Counted from the stretch's first letter, positions 42,461 through 52,413 are shown. The stretch is 64,000 nt of DNA from Candidatus Thorarchaeota archaeon MP8T_1 (GCA_002825465.1 PJER01000003.1:68982-132981); one strand, 5' to 3'. Notes: generated from the sequence alone by a model not told the origin. Translations and numbers: made by a program.

Positions 42461-43760
42461 TTCTCATTCTTGCAATAAAAAATCCACTCGTATTATGTTT
42501 GTTAGGAAATAGACGCCTTACATATTTGGAACAAATAAATCGGGGATATCCACGGTTTCCAAAAGGATAAGGTTCCAACAGCTCAATTTTATGGTGTTTC
42601 ATTGCAGAATCAATTTGAGACTCACCTTCATGTGGGAGAATTGAGCAGGTTGAGAATACAATCTCAGTGCCAGGGCTGTCTGCATATGCAGTTAGGATTC
42701 CATCAAGAATCTTGTTTTGAATTGTCATTAAAGCAAATAGTGATTCCTTATTCAATCGCCATTTAAAGGATGGATATGATTGAAGGATTCCAGTGGAAGT
42801 ACACGGAGCATCAATAAGAATCCTATCAGCATCTGTAATAATAGGCTGTGTGGCATCAGCTTGAAGCCATTTCACATTTGGAATTTTCAATTTTTCAGCT
42901 CTCGCACGAGCTTTTCTTACCCGTTCTTCATACACATCTGTAGCGATTATTTCTCCAGTACCTTGCATCATTTCAGCAATATACTGGGTTTTCATTCCTG
43001 GTGCTGCACATGAATCCCAGATTTTCTCTCCAGGTTGGGGATTTAGAGATTGCACAGTGATAATACTGGCAAGGTCTTGGATAATAATTCGACCTTCCTG
43101 AAAATTCGTTGAACTCACAATCTGATCTATTCCTGAAGTTACTCGATATAGGTTTGAAAACATAGATTCTTGTTCCAATTCAATGTCTGATAGAGATTTG
43201 ACAATGGATTCTGATCCCTTGCTAAATTGATTAGGGCGGAGGTAGTAGTGACGTTTTTGATTGTTTGCATTCAATAGATCAACTGTGTCCTCCAAAGAGA
43301 GATTCTCAAGTAATGTCTTGACAATGAATGTTGGATGAGAATATAATAGACTCAATCTATTCACATCAGGCATCTTTTGGAAGATATCACTAAGGTCTTG
43401 AGATATTACTTTCCTCAGATTTCTCTCATATTTTTTCAAATGTGGATATAAATCAAATAATTGACCGATATCAGATTTGAGCCATTTTATTTCGTAGAGA
43501 ATTAGACGTAGTATGTTCTTATCTTCAATACTCATATCTTTGACAAGATGTCGTCCAACGAATTTTGAAAGTAGATAATCAATGGTATTTCTAAATCTAA
43601 TAATCGAAAGTGCTAAGGATTGAATGTGAATTAGAGAATCAACTGAATCAGGTGAAGTGGTTTGCATCTCTCGAAGTAGAGTCTTCATAGAGGTTGAGGA
43701 TTTCTCAAATCGATTCAGAGCCTCAATTACATCTTTTCTGTCAGACGATTTTTGATTCAT
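42450..43760 (-). CDS. NOL1/NOP2/Sun-family RNA 5-methylcytosine methyltransferase
   Basis: 436 residues. The N-terminal about 150 residues are helical and NusB-like, as in RsmB-type enzymes. The C-terminal SAM-dependent domain has EGRIIIQDLASIITVQSLNP, the AdoMet loop DSCAAPGMKTQ, IATDVYEERV, the motif IV cysteine in DAPCTSTGILQ and the motif VI cysteine in FSTCSILPHEGE. Both catalytic cysteines are therefore intact. It methylates C5 of cytosine in rRNA or tRNA; the exact site is unknown. Its ATG (43760) is 45 bases after the aldehyde dehydrogenase gene on the same strand. The C terminus overlaps the convergent TPR gene. Confidence 0.9.
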   Translation of the reverse strand: MNQKSSDRKDVIEALNRFEKSSTSMKTLLREMQTTSPDSVDSLIHIQSLALSIIRFRNTIDYLLSKFVGRHLVKDMSIEDKNILRLILYEIKWLKSDIGQLFDLYPHLKKYERNLRKVISQDLSDIFQKMPDVNRLSLLYSHPTFIVKTLLENLSLEDTVDLLNANNQKRHYYLRPNQFSKGSESIVKSLSDIELEQESMFSNLYRVTSGIDQIVSSTNFQEGRIIIQDLASIITVQSLNPQPGEKIWDSCAAPGMKTQYIAEMMQGTGEIIATDVYEERVRKARARAEKLKIPNVKWLQADATQPIITDADRILIDAPCTSTGILQSYPSFKWRLNKESLFALMTIQNKILDGILTAYADSPGTEIVFSTCSILPHEGESQIDSAMKHHKIELLEPYPFGNRGYPRFICSKYVRRLFPNKHNTSGFFIARMRITQ

Positions 43761-43805
43761 TCCGAACTATTGAGATACTTTGTCATTGTTCAATCTTGTT
43801 ATCCA

Positions 43806-45473
43806 TTAAACGACTTCTGCATCAGGTCCAGTATGGACATACTTCATTCTGGTAAGCATCGTTGTGAAGTATTTTCCACCGATAATCCCAGAGTCTTTGT
43901 ATCCACCCAAATGAGGCATGTATGGATCATAATAGACATGATCATCGCTGGTTCCAACACCTGCAGTTTCAATCTCCTTGACCCATTTCTGTCGCACCTT
44001 GATGTCGTCAGAGATGATGGTTGAACGTAATCCAAAGCGAGATTGATTTGCAATCTTTATTGCTTCGTCAACACTCTTCACAGGATACACTGGCAATGCT
44101 GGAGCGAAGACTTCCTCGGTCATTAGACGCATGTCAAGTTTGACATTCGTGACTATCGTCGGTTTATAGAATATACCAGCAGGGTCTCTCTCTTCAAGGT
44201 AGTTCATTCGATAACCGCCAGTTTCTATCTTCGCACCTTTAGCTATTGCATCCTCCATCTGATCTAAAAGTATGTACAATGCTGTGAATCCTACGGGAGA
44301 CAAGTCTACAGTGGGATCTGATGGTAATCCAGCTTTACGCTTGTTTGCCTCTTCGACTAGTAATGGGACTAGATCATCATGAAGAGTTTCTTGGATAAGT
44401 AAGCGCTTGATTGCCATGCATGCTTGACCACTTCCTAGGAAACGACCTCGGACTATAACCTCTGCAGCCTTTTGCAAATCAACATCATTTCCCCAGACAA
44501 GGCAAGGATCGCTTCCTGCAAGCTCAGGAGCCATCTGGACACCTTTACTTGCAGCTTCAGACCAGAGCTTCAATCCCACATCACTATCGCCATACCAGAC
44601 AAGTGCACCGACACGAGGATCATTCATGAATCGATCCATCATATGCTTACCTCCACCAGTAAGAACTTGGAGAATAGATGGCGGAAGACCACTCTTGATG
44701 AAGCTCTTTAGGAAAATATTTGCAAATACAATTGTGCTCAATGGAACTTTACCTGGAGGTTTCAAGAGTGTTGAATTTCCTGCCAAAATGGATGATGTAA
44801 TGCTAAAAATCCCGAGCGCTATAGGAGCATTGTATGGAGTGAAAAGGGCGGCAACGCCATAAGGTTCTCTGAATCGGTAGGACTTACCACCATCTAGACC
44901 AGGTTCCTCAACTACATCTAGAAATTTACCCCATTCGTCAACTGATTTTCGATAATCGCTCCAAGCTCCCAAATCCCATGCCCATTTCAGAGTTCCAACA
45001 GGCATACCTTCCTTAATGGATATATCACGAATTGTTTCCCAGTTCTTTTTGATCTCAAGGCTGGCTTCATAAAGAGCATCTGCACGTTGTTCAAGCGTTA
45101 ATCCCATATTAGGAATTTTGAAGGGATTGTAGAGCTTTCCATGGTCTCGTACTCCAGCAGATATAGCTCGCTCAATGTCCTCTTCTCGAGAGAGGCATAC
45201 CTTAGCATAAGCTACCTCATCTATCTCATCTTTTGAATATGTAGGAACTCCGTGATGTTTACGATAATCACGTAGAAATTGCATATCAGGTGAGTTAGTT
45301 GGAATCAATCCGGGTATCTTTGAAAAGACAAATCGTGAAAATGAGGATGCTGATTTCATTTGAAGCGCTATTGCAAGACCAGGGTCCTGAGTAACTTTCA
45401 CCATATCTGGAAAGATACTATACTTCCCTGTATCTACTTCTTCACCATCAACTAGAATCGGGAATACGTCCAT
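43806..45473 (-). CDS. Aldehyde dehydrogenase superfamily enzyme
   Basis: 555 residues, NAD(P)-dependent dehydrogenase fold. The key residues are present: LFTPYNAPIALGIFS and LKPPGKVPLS in the cofactor domain, the general-base glutamate in PELAGSDPCLVWG, the catalytic cysteine in GSGQACMAIKR, and MTEEVFAPALPVYPV near the end. An extra N-terminal section (about 120 residues) makes it longer than the usual 480-500. The PELAG form differs from the common ELGGK. Possible substrates include glyceraldehyde or semialdehydes; nearby glycerol-metabolism genes make a three-carbon aldehyde plausible but unproven. Confidence 0.88.
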   Translation of the reverse strand: MDVFPILVDGEEVDTGKYSIFPDMVKVTQDPGLAIALQMKSASSFSRFVFSKIPGLIPTNSPDMQFLRDYRKHHGVPTYSKDEIDEVAYAKVCLSREEDIERAISAGVRDHGKLYNPFKIPNMGLTLEQRADALYEASLEIKKNWETIRDISIKEGMPVGTLKWAWDLGAWSDYRKSVDEWGKFLDVVEEPGLDGGKSYRFREPYGVAALFTPYNAPIALGIFSITSSILAGNSTLLKPPGKVPLSTIVFANIFLKSFIKSGLPPSILQVLTGGGKHMMDRFMNDPRVGALVWYGDSDVGLKLWSEAASKGVQMAPELAGSDPCLVWGNDVDLQKAAEVIVRGRFLGSGQACMAIKRLLIQETLHDDLVPLLVEEANKRKAGLPSDPTVDLSPVGFTALYILLDQMEDAIAKGAKIETGGYRMNYLEERDPAGIFYKPTIVTNVKLDMRLMTEEVFAPALPVYPVKSVDEAIKIANQSRFGLRSTIISDDIKVRQKWVKEIETAGVGTSDDHVYYDPYMPHLGGYKDSGIIGGKYFTTMLTRMKYVHTGPDAEVV

Positions 45474-45540
45474 AGTTAATCCTCAGTATTTTGAGCGAGG
45501 AATGGCATCTACTGTAATCTAAAGGTCTTTCGGACTAGAC

Positions 45541-46035
45541 CTATTTGTCGACTAGAGAACGTTCGTACATTTGTACGAGCATACCTTCAGTCTGTTCGTA
45601 TGGTTCGCCCCATGGAATAAAACCAAATTTTTTCATCAGACGTTCACCGACTTCCTGACCAACTAGAATGTTGCAGTAATTTCTAACACAACCATGTTTC
45701 TTTCCATATTCTGCAAATTGAATATACATTGCAGAAGCAAGTCCAGATGTTCTGCATTCGGGGCGGACTGTCTGATGTTCTCCAAAAAGTCCCTTTTCTG
45801 TGATTTTGGCTTTGTATACACCAACAATACTTCCTTGAAGACGACTACCAAAGTAATGAAATCCATCACGCATATCTTGGATTATCTGATCAGCAGTGTA
45901 CATTCGCTTCTTTCGCCAGTGTTCAGGATACTCTTTTGCAAGAGGCCAGACCTGTCTGAAGAGCTCCGAAATTTCTTCTGCATCTTTTTCTCCAAATTCG
46001 ATTACTCGAATCTCTTCAGCAGGTAATTCTGACAT
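45541..46035 (-). CDS. GNAT-family N-acetyltransferase
   Basis: About 164 residues from ATG 46035; TTG 46044 would add three. The GNAT fold is visible in the central strand and acetyl-CoA loop: LQGSIVGVYKAKI, then VRPECRTSGLASAMYIQFAE, in which the R-x-x-G-x-A-like phrase (RTSGLA) replaces the classical Q-x-x-G-x-G/A. The C-terminal part (VGERLMKKFGFIPWGEPYEQ) fits the final strands. The acceptor is unknown. It stands between the radical SAM and aldehyde dehydrogenase genes on the same strand, with a 60-80 base gap on each side and no strong ribosome site. Confidence 0.75.
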   Translation of the reverse strand: MSELPAEEIRVIEFGEKDAEEISELFRQVWPLAKEYPEHWRKKRMYTADQIIQDMRDGFHYFGSRLQGSIVGVYKAKITEKGLFGEHQTVRPECRTSGLASAMYIQFAEYGKKHGCVRNYCNILVGQEVGERLMKKFGFIPWGEPYEQTEGMLVQMYERSLVDK

Positions 46036-46098
46036 TTTATTCAAGGGTAGGATAGTTATTCCTTGCTATAACTTCTAGGGTTTGATACCAAGTAATAA

Positions 46099-47235
46099 TC
46101 ACATAATTGATGCAGCCCAATCATATGCCTCTTGAATTGGAGTGCAACCTCCACATTTATGGCAGCCAGCCTTAGTTTTCATTGGATTCAATCCATTTTC
46201 GAATAGAATTTTTCCGACTTCTTTGTAGAAGTTCACTGTGCTATCCAGATTATCCACATATTTTGGTTTGTAACTGGCAAGTTGACTACCAGCTGATGGA
46301 CGAACTGGTGCTACCACTGAGATTACTCCAATTTCTGCTAGTTCTCTAACCAGCTTCAATGTGTTGGTCTGGTCTTCCCCCAATCCATGCAAAATGAAAG
46401 TACTCACATGACCCCTTTCAAAATAATCGAGAGCATATTGCCAACTTCTCTTATAGAGATCAAGAGACCCATACTCATGTTTTCCGGGACACATCTCTTC
46501 TCGAACTGAGTCATCAGCACTCTCTATATGCATCCCAACAGCACTTGCTCCAGCTTGGGCAATCTCATGAATGACATCGTTATTAATTGGAGGTTCGAAT
46601 TGAACACCTATCGGGAGACTACTTACTTCTCTAATTGCGCGAATGATGCGAATCAGATGTTCGATTCCCATATCTTCAGACTCAGGGGTTCCAGTTGTCA
46701 GAAGAACATCCTCAATCAAACCTTCTTTTTCAGCAGCAATAACAACTTCAGCTACTTGCTCAGGTATCTTTTCAAGCATAGTATCTCCTGATTGATGTGA
46801 TTGAGGGATTGTACAGAATTTGCACTGAGTGCCATATGACCAGTATCTACATGATTGATAGACAGTGGTTGCCAATGTTCTATCACCATGAAGCAATGCG
46901 ATTTTCGAGTATTGTGTTCCATCTTCAGTTTTTAGGTCGTAGAATTTTGGACGCGGAACTACTTTCATATACACAGATTTATCGTAAAGCCAGAAGGATG
47001 GGTCATCTGTTGGTTCGAGTGGAGCTGAGTTGAAAGTCTTAGCTTGTTCTCCAACACGTAGAGGAACACCAACAACGCGATTGTTTGGTAAGAGGAAGTA
47101 TCTCCCTCCAACAGGTCCAGCACCACCCTTGCGAACACTCTGCTCGCCTTTTGTCAGGACAGCACCTTCGGTAAGTAATCGTACCTTTAGCCGTAGGAGT
47201 TCCGTAGCATCCATTTTAATCTCAACTATAGCCAT
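46099..47235 (-). CDS. Radical SAM protein with CX8CX2C cluster motif
   Basis: 378 residues. The cluster-binding motif is SCRYWSYGTQCKFCTIP, giving a C-x8-C-x2-C spacing instead of the classical C-x3-C-x2-C. It is followed by barrel segments such as DVLLTTGTPESEDMGIEHLI and GVQFEPPINNDVIHEIAQAG, and SVVAPVRPSAGSQLASY. The C terminus has a second cysteine group (AGCHKCGGCTPIQ) that could bind an auxiliary iron-sulfur cluster. The phrasing resembles a radical SAM family annotated with nitrilase-like clusters in some bacteria, but I cannot confirm the subfamily. ATG 47235, with AAGGA four bases upstream. It is downstream of the iron-sulfur/flavoprotein genes on the same strand. Confidence 0.82.
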   Translation of the reverse strand: MAIVEIKMDATELLRLKVRLLTEGAVLTKGEQSVRKGGAGPVGGRYFLLPNNRVVGVPLRVGEQAKTFNSAPLEPTDDPSFWLYDKSVYMKVVPRPKFYDLKTEDGTQYSKIALLHGDRTLATTVYQSCRYWSYGTQCKFCTIPQSHQSGDTMLEKIPEQVAEVVIAAEKEGLIEDVLLTTGTPESEDMGIEHLIRIIRAIREVSSLPIGVQFEPPINNDVIHEIAQAGASAVGMHIESADDSVREEMCPGKHEYGSLDLYKRSWQYALDYFERGHVSTFILHGLGEDQTNTLKLVRELAEIGVISVVAPVRPSAGSQLASYKPKYVDNLDSTVNFYKEVGKILFENGLNPMKTKAGCHKCGGCTPIQEAYDWAASIM

Positions 47236-47242
47236 TTTTTCC

Positions 47243-48367
47243 TTAATCTATATTGGGCTTCCGGCCTTTCTTACCTAGAAGAACAAATTCAGGGAGATCG
47301 TATACTTTGATAGTTTCATCCGATTGGGAGTCGAGCATATTCTTACAGAATGGACACGAAGTCACTAGAATTTCAGCACCAACATCTCTTGCATGTTTTA
47401 CTCGCTCTGCACCTATCTTCTTTGCATGATTTGGAAATAGTGTGCGGAGACCTGCGCCATTACCACAACATGACGCATTATCTCGAGACCGAGTCATTTC
47501 TACGAGAGATTTCTTTGAGACCTTTTCTATCACTTTTCGTGGTTCATCGTAAATACTACAATGTCTTCCAAGATGACATGGATCATGATAGGTGATTGGT
47601 TCTCTGAAGTCAGAACTTGGTAAATTATCAATCTCTGCCTCGAGTACTTGGCTGATGTGCCTAATTGGTTTATCAATCACTAGTTCAGCATCTGGGTAAT
47701 CATGTGTCAAAACTCGATAACATCCTGGGCAGGTCACGATAATTTCATCAACATCCAACGAGTTGAACATACTGACATTATGCTGAGCAAGTTCAATTCC
47801 TACATCATAATCGCCAGTTCTGAATAATGGTGAACCACAACACCATTCTTCTGGAGATATTACTATCTTATAATCTAATGATTCCAAAAGCTCGACTGTG
47901 GATGCAGCAATATTCTTCTCTCTATAAGCGGCAGTACATCCTGTGAAATAGAATATCTTCTTACTACCCCTTTCTTTGGTTTCAATCCATTTATTTCTAG
48001 ATTCGTGAGTTTCGGAAAAAGGATTGTGATACTTCTTGATTGATTCAGCTAATTCATCAAGACCTGAGGGTCTCTTACCTTCCCTTACAATCCCACGTCT
48101 TCTCTGCTCGACGATAGTAGCTATATCAATCTCAGGTTTGCAGAAGGTTAGACAATTACTGCACTCCAAACACTGGAAAAGAACCTCTATTCCTCTCTTG
48201 TCGAGGTCTCTTGTTCTAACAATCTCCTGATGGAGCAGCAAGGCTCTTCCATGGGGGGTAGGAGCATCAGAACGCCAACCAAAGAAAGTAGGACAAACAT
48301 GTCTACACATCTTCGGACATGCTGCACACATTCGAATCTGCTCAGAAAGAGTATCATCAAATGTCAT
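47243..48367 (-). CDS. CCG-domain iron-sulfur protein (GlcF/HdrD-like)
   Basis: 374 residues, cytoplasmic electron-transfer subunit. Two N-terminal [4Fe-4S] sites are seen (CAACPKMCRHVCP and CLECSNCLTFCKP). Two cysteine-rich CCG domains follow, with PEEWCCGSPLFRTGDY, TCPGCYRVL, HDPCHLGRHC and NASCCGNGAGLR. This is the layout of glycolate oxidase GlcF, lactate-utilisation and heterodisulfide reductase D-type proteins, where the CCG domains can hold noncubane clusters. The ATG (48367) overlaps the stop of the GlcD-like gene by four bases (ATGA), indicating translational coupling. Together they form a flavin plus iron-sulfur 2-hydroxyacid dehydrogenase. Confidence 0.88.
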   Translation of the reverse strand: MTFDDTLSEQIRMCAACPKMCRHVCPTFFGWRSDAPTPHGRALLLHQEIVRTRDLDKRGIEVLFQCLECSNCLTFCKPEIDIATIVEQRRRGIVREGKRPSGLDELAESIKKYHNPFSETHESRNKWIETKERGSKKIFYFTGCTAAYREKNIAASTVELLESLDYKIVISPEEWCCGSPLFRTGDYDVGIELAQHNVSMFNSLDVDEIIVTCPGCYRVLTHDYPDAELVIDKPIRHISQVLEAEIDNLPSSDFREPITYHDPCHLGRHCSIYDEPRKVIEKVSKKSLVEMTRSRDNASCCGNGAGLRTLFPNHAKKIGAERVKHARDVGAEILVTSCPFCKNMLDSQSDETIKVYDLPEFVLLGKKGRKPNID

Positions 48368-49791
48368 TTCTGTACCCCCATGCCAAGTTTACCAGGATTC
48401 ATGATTCCATTAGGATCAAGAACCTCTTTGATTTGTTTCAAGACTTGAAAGGCAGAACCTAATTCTTCCTCAGTATAGGTACTTCGTGAAAGACCCACAC
48501 CATGTTGATGACTCATGGTACCTCCTTCTCGGAGACACGCAGCAACACCATCATCCCAAATCTTCCTGTAAGTCGCCCAGGCATCTTCAGCTGTTGCTCG
48601 GGAACTGAAGAATATCATGTAGATACTACCACCATTTTGATACATGTGGGAGAAATGCGACATCACAATAGCATCGTGTGCTTCCATTGCTTCTTTCATT
48701 GCATAGTAGATAGACTCAAGTTTATCATAAGTTGCGACAATATCTATCGTATCTCCTACAGCAAATCCAGATGTGGTAAGTCTTGTGGGATAGTACATAT
48801 CATAACGGTGTTCCCACCATCTCTTCGAAGGACCTTCACCTTGATCTGTACCACCATGAGAGGAACAAATCTCTATGCACTTTCTTTCGTCAATTTCATT
48901 CTTTGCAGGGATTCCATCAAAACCAAGAAGCAACATGCAATGTCCTTCTTCGAATTCAAAGTACATTGAGAATGCCATAGCTGCATCTTCAGGATCATAG
49001 AGTCGGACAATGGATGGAGTAATCCCTTCCCTGAAGATATTACGAATTGCCTCAAGTCCACTATGAACGTCGGGAAAAGAATAGCTCCTAAACCTACGTT
49101 CTTCAGGCATCAGAAATAATCGAAGAGTTGCTTCAGTGATTATTCCAAGTACTCCCTCTGAGCCGATGAATATCTGTCGGAGGTCTGGACCTACCGAGTG
49201 TCGAGGAACTGACTTCAGATTGATTATTGCACCATTGGGAAGTACGACTTCTAATCCAAGAGTTAAATCCTCAATTTTGCCATAGAGTGAGGACATCGAG
49301 CCTCCGGACCGAGTAGCAATAAAGCCACCAATATTGGATGCTCTTAGAGAAGTTGGTGTGTGACCAAGTGTGTATCCAAACCTATTCACTTCATCTTCAA
49401 GGTCAATGCCAACAACTCCAGCCTCGACTCGTATAGTCATAGATTTCTCATCAATGTGATGTATCTTATTGAGGCGTTTGAGGTCAAGCTGGATACCTCC
49501 ATATATTGCCAAAGTTCCCCCGCATGTTCCAGCACCACCACCAACTGGAGTCACAGGAATTTTCATCTCATTTGCTACAATTAGAATCTGAGAGATCTCT
49601 TCCTTAGTGCTAGGAAATACAACCATATCAGCAAGAGGCAATAATTCACCTGCACGAATTTTAGCTTCACTAAGAGGCCATGCATCATGTGCATCCAATA
49701 TTCTATCAGTTTCTTGCTGTGTTACATTCTCTTCACCGACTATCGAAATCATTCTTTCGTATAATTTCTTCTTGGTTTTGTTATCAAGCAA
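48364..49791 (-). CDS. FAD-linked oxidase, GlcD/D-lactate dehydrogenase-like
   Basis: 475 residues. The FAD-binding (PCMH-type) half contains VTPVGGGAGTCGGTLAIYGG and GHTPTSLRASNIGGFIATRS followed by GSEGVLGIITEATLRL, all typical of GlcD-like flavoproteins. The C-terminal half has HQHGVGLSRSTYTEEELG and a closing DPNGIMNPGKLG. It oxidises a 2-hydroxyacid such as glycolate or lactate, or an alkylglycerone-type substrate, and passes electrons to the CCG protein. The start is TTG 49791, preceded by GGAGTGATG that overlaps the stop of the GlpC-like gene. It continues the Glp operon. Confidence 0.88.
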   Translation of the reverse strand: MLDNKTKKKLYERMISIVGEENVTQQETDRILDAHDAWPLSEAKIRAGELLPLADMVVFPSTKEEISQILIVANEMKIPVTPVGGGAGTCGGTLAIYGGIQLDLKRLNKIHHIDEKSMTIRVEAGVVGIDLEDEVNRFGYTLGHTPTSLRASNIGGFIATRSGGSMSSLYGKIEDLTLGLEVVLPNGAIINLKSVPRHSVGPDLRQIFIGSEGVLGIITEATLRLFLMPEERRFRSYSFPDVHSGLEAIRNIFREGITPSIVRLYDPEDAAMAFSMYFEFEEGHCMLLLGFDGIPAKNEIDERKCIEICSSHGGTDQGEGPSKRWWEHRYDMYYPTRLTTSGFAVGDTIDIVATYDKLESIYYAMKEAMEAHDAIVMSHFSHMYQNGGSIYMIFFSSRATAEDAWATYRKIWDDGVAACLREGGTMSHQHGVGLSRSTYTEEELGSAFQVLKQIKEVLDPNGIMNPGKLGMGVQK

Positions 49792-49799
49792 GAATCACA

Positions 49800-51038
49800 T
49801 CACTCCTTCTTAGGTAGTCTCTGTGCAATGAATACTGTTAGATCATCAACCTCTATGGAACTACCGCTCTTGAAGAGGTTAGTTTCAATTTGTGCGGTAC
49901 ACAGAGGGCAGGGTGTAACAAGCCGCTCTGCACCAGTTTCCTCTAGCGCCATCATGTTGTCCTTTACCACAGCATTTGAAACATCACTCGAGTGATAAGA
50001 AACCATTCCACCTCCTCCACAACATGAATCATGAAGAATTGATTCGGTCACACGTACACCAGGCATAAGTCTGAGAATACTGAGAGCATGATCCATCACT
50101 TGTCGAGAAGTATGTCTGATAAGATGGCAAGGGTCATGCACGGATACATGAACTTGAGTTGAAGCATCTGAGTCCTTTAGAGCCATTTGGAGTCTATCAA
50201 AACCAATCTCTTCAGCTAAGAACTCTAAAAGGTGATATGCTGGAACGCCCCAATCATCTCGAACTGAAAGGTCAGCAAGATTGGAAGTACAACCAGCACA
50301 AGTTGTCACTACTTTCTTCACACCTAGTTTCTTCACCTTTTTCTTCAACTTTGTAGCGAGGGCTCTTGCGTTCTTAGTGTCACCCATGAGACGTGATGGA
50401 AGACTGCAACACTGGAATTCATCCAGCAATGTATAATTGACATCAAAATAATCGAGTATGACTTTTGCAGCTTCACGCACTTCTTGTGCGCGTTCTTCAG
50501 CTTGGCAGCCAGGATAGAATAGAACCTCAGCCTTCTCTTTAATAACATCTGGAACATAAGGCAATTTTAATCGTTCCAGTCTCATATCACGACTTGCAAT
50601 TTTTTCTTCTGGATCATCCCAGGGTTCGAAGGCTCGTTGATGTTCTTCGACAATTTCCCTTACCATCATGAGCCCCTTTGGAACTAGGTCGGGTCGGTGT
50701 TCGAAGATGTTTTCACGAACGATGTCCACAATATCTGGAATATTGACATTCTTTGGGCATACTTCCCTGCATGTTCCGCATCCCGTACAGAGATAGATTT
50801 TGTCAACGGTAGTCCAAAACTCTGGGGATGATCGTGAGAGTTCAACAGCGATACTTCTAGGGCCGCTGAACCTGTCAAGTCCAACAGAGGCTACAACTGG
50901 ACAGTGATTAATGCAGAGACCACAATTGATGCATGATTCGATTGATTTGATAATTTCAAGCTCATCAAGATGGAATGGAGTGATCTTCTCGTCCTTTAGT
51001 GTGGATTTGACATATTCAAAAGCCTCATTTTCATCCAT
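49800..51038 (-). CDS. glpC: Anaerobic glycerol-3-phosphate dehydrogenase subunit C-like iron-sulfur protein
   Basis: 412 residues. Two N-terminal [4Fe-4S] motifs (CINCGLCINHCPV, CTGCGTCREVCPK) and two CCG domains are present: YPGCQAEERAQE with FQCCSLPSRLMGD, TTCAGCTSNLAD, HDPCHLIRHTS, and DSCCGGGGMVSYH with CPLCTAQ. This is the architecture of GlpC and HdrD-like proteins. It would collect electrons from the GlpA/GlpB flavoproteins and deliver them to a membrane carrier or a heterodisulfide-type acceptor. It has no obvious membrane anchor. ATG 51038 is two bases from the GlpB stop, so the genes are one operon. Confidence 0.85.
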   Translation of the reverse strand: MDENEAFEYVKSTLKDEKITPFHLDELEIIKSIESCINCGLCINHCPVVASVGLDRFSGPRSIAVELSRSSPEFWTTVDKIYLCTGCGTCREVCPKNVNIPDIVDIVRENIFEHRPDLVPKGLMMVREIVEEHQRAFEPWDDPEEKIASRDMRLERLKLPYVPDVIKEKAEVLFYPGCQAEERAQEVREAAKVILDYFDVNYTLLDEFQCCSLPSRLMGDTKNARALATKLKKKVKKLGVKKVVTTCAGCTSNLADLSVRDDWGVPAYHLLEFLAEEIGFDRLQMALKDSDASTQVHVSVHDPCHLIRHTSRQVMDHALSILRLMPGVRVTESILHDSCCGGGGMVSYHSSDVSNAVVKDNMMALEETGAERLVTPCPLCTAQIETNLFKSGSSIEVDDLTVFIAQRLPKKE

Positions 51039-51039
51039 T

Positions 51040-52413
51040 TTATGCCACCTCTTTCACGTAATCGATTATGTTCTTTGCAGCATTATATGCGCTAGTTGCT
51101 GCTACACCCAGTCCACTTTTTTCCACAGAGTAATTATAGCCAGCAAGAATCGAACCAGCTGCATAAAGGTTCTCAGCCCATTCAAGACCATCTTCTGTTA
51201 CAGGTCGAAATTCTGGGTCAACGCTGAGACCGCATGTTTGGATTGGTTGACCCATTGGACTTATTGATAAGATATTTGTTGATCTTGATGGAACTATGGT
51301 GGATGCTGAGTGATAATCACCTGTAACTGGCATGAGACCAAACACGGTTTCCCTCAGACCTGTTTCATCCCCTTCTAATCCACCACCGATAAATTTCCCA
51401 GTTGCTAGAAGGAACACTTTTGCATTAATCTCGATCTCACGTCGAGGAGAGGCAGCAGTTATTGATGTTAATATATTTCCTTCATATTGATAGGATATGG
51501 CCTCATGACCTTGTAGTAATTTTCCTCCTGACTTTACAAAGATGGTCTCTAAGGATTTCTGCAAGCGGTGACCTGGGATGGATGGTGGAAATCCAAGAAG
51601 TTCAAAGACAGTTGTTCCCGTTAATTCCTCAAGTCTCTCTTTGTTCTTAGTTGCATTGCGAATTCCCAATATTGGAGGAAATGCAATATGAGTTGCATTT
51701 ACTTGATCAATATGAGGTTTGAGAGATTTTGCAAGAGCTTCGATTGAATCTTTGTGATCCAAGTGTCTAGCTAGTTCTATTGAGGAAATGTTGTATTTTT
51801 TCCCAAAAGGACTCACATCAATGATGCAATGGCCCACCTTCCGGGGTGAGCCTTGAGTTGCTAACCGGTCTTCAAGATAGGTCTGCGCTGCTGCAGATGG
51901 ATTGAAATCCGCATATCCCGATATACCTACGAAAAGAAGAATCGAATCATCCCGTGTGTTCAAATCACCACTATTCATTGTTTTTTGGATAAGACACGTT
52001 GGCTTTGTCGTTCCAAGGATAGTTATTGGAAAAATATTCGAATCAAATTCACCCATCACAGGAGCCATAGTTCCTTCAAGATTTTCCTTTAACCAGCTAA
52101 TAGTCTTACTTGTCCGCTCCACAATTGTATCATGAATTTTATCAGGTTCAATACGCTCATCATATCCAATGACACTATATGGATGCAGGGGATATATTCT
52201 CGATAATGCAAAGAGACCTTCTTCAGGAGATATGAAGGGTTCCGTTGCCTCTGGGAGATAGCCAATAAGATCTATTGCACCAGAAGAATATGCAGTGGCA
52301 CTTTGACCTTTTCTGAGAAGTACTGTGTCCAGTCCGGCCTTTACCGCAATGGAGCCCGCAACAAGCCCCGCCATTCCACCGCCAATCACAACAAGGTCGG
52401 TATTAAGGTCCAT
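51040..52413 (-). CDS. glpB: Anaerobic glycerol-3-phosphate dehydrogenase subunit B-like flavoprotein
   Basis: 457 residues. It opens with the dinucleotide-binding motif DLVVIGGGMAGLVAGSIAV and the following strand TVLLRKGQSATAYSSGAIDL, characteristic of GlpB. Later segments are VFLLATGKFIGGGLEGDETG and a closing GLEWAENLYAAGSILAGYNY, which closes the FAD site. In bacteria GlpB is the FMN/FAD subunit that couples GlpA to GlpC. ATG 52413 directly abuts the GlpA stop codon. The presence of a complete A-B-C set in order makes the assignment firm. Confidence 0.87.
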   Translation of the reverse strand: MDLNTDLVVIGGGMAGLVAGSIAVKAGLDTVLLRKGQSATAYSSGAIDLIGYLPEATEPFISPEEGLFALSRIYPLHPYSVIGYDERIEPDKIHDTIVERTSKTISWLKENLEGTMAPVMGEFDSNIFPITILGTTKPTCLIQKTMNSGDLNTRDDSILLFVGISGYADFNPSAAAQTYLEDRLATQGSPRKVGHCIIDVSPFGKKYNISSIELARHLDHKDSIEALAKSLKPHIDQVNATHIAFPPILGIRNATKNKERLEELTGTTVFELLGFPPSIPGHRLQKSLETIFVKSGGKLLQGHEAISYQYEGNILTSITAASPRREIEINAKVFLLATGKFIGGGLEGDETGLRETVFGLMPVTGDYHSASTIVPSRSTNILSISPMGQPIQTCGLSVDPEFRPVTEDGLEWAENLYAAGSILAGYNYSVEKSGLGVAATSAYNAAKNIIDYVKEVA

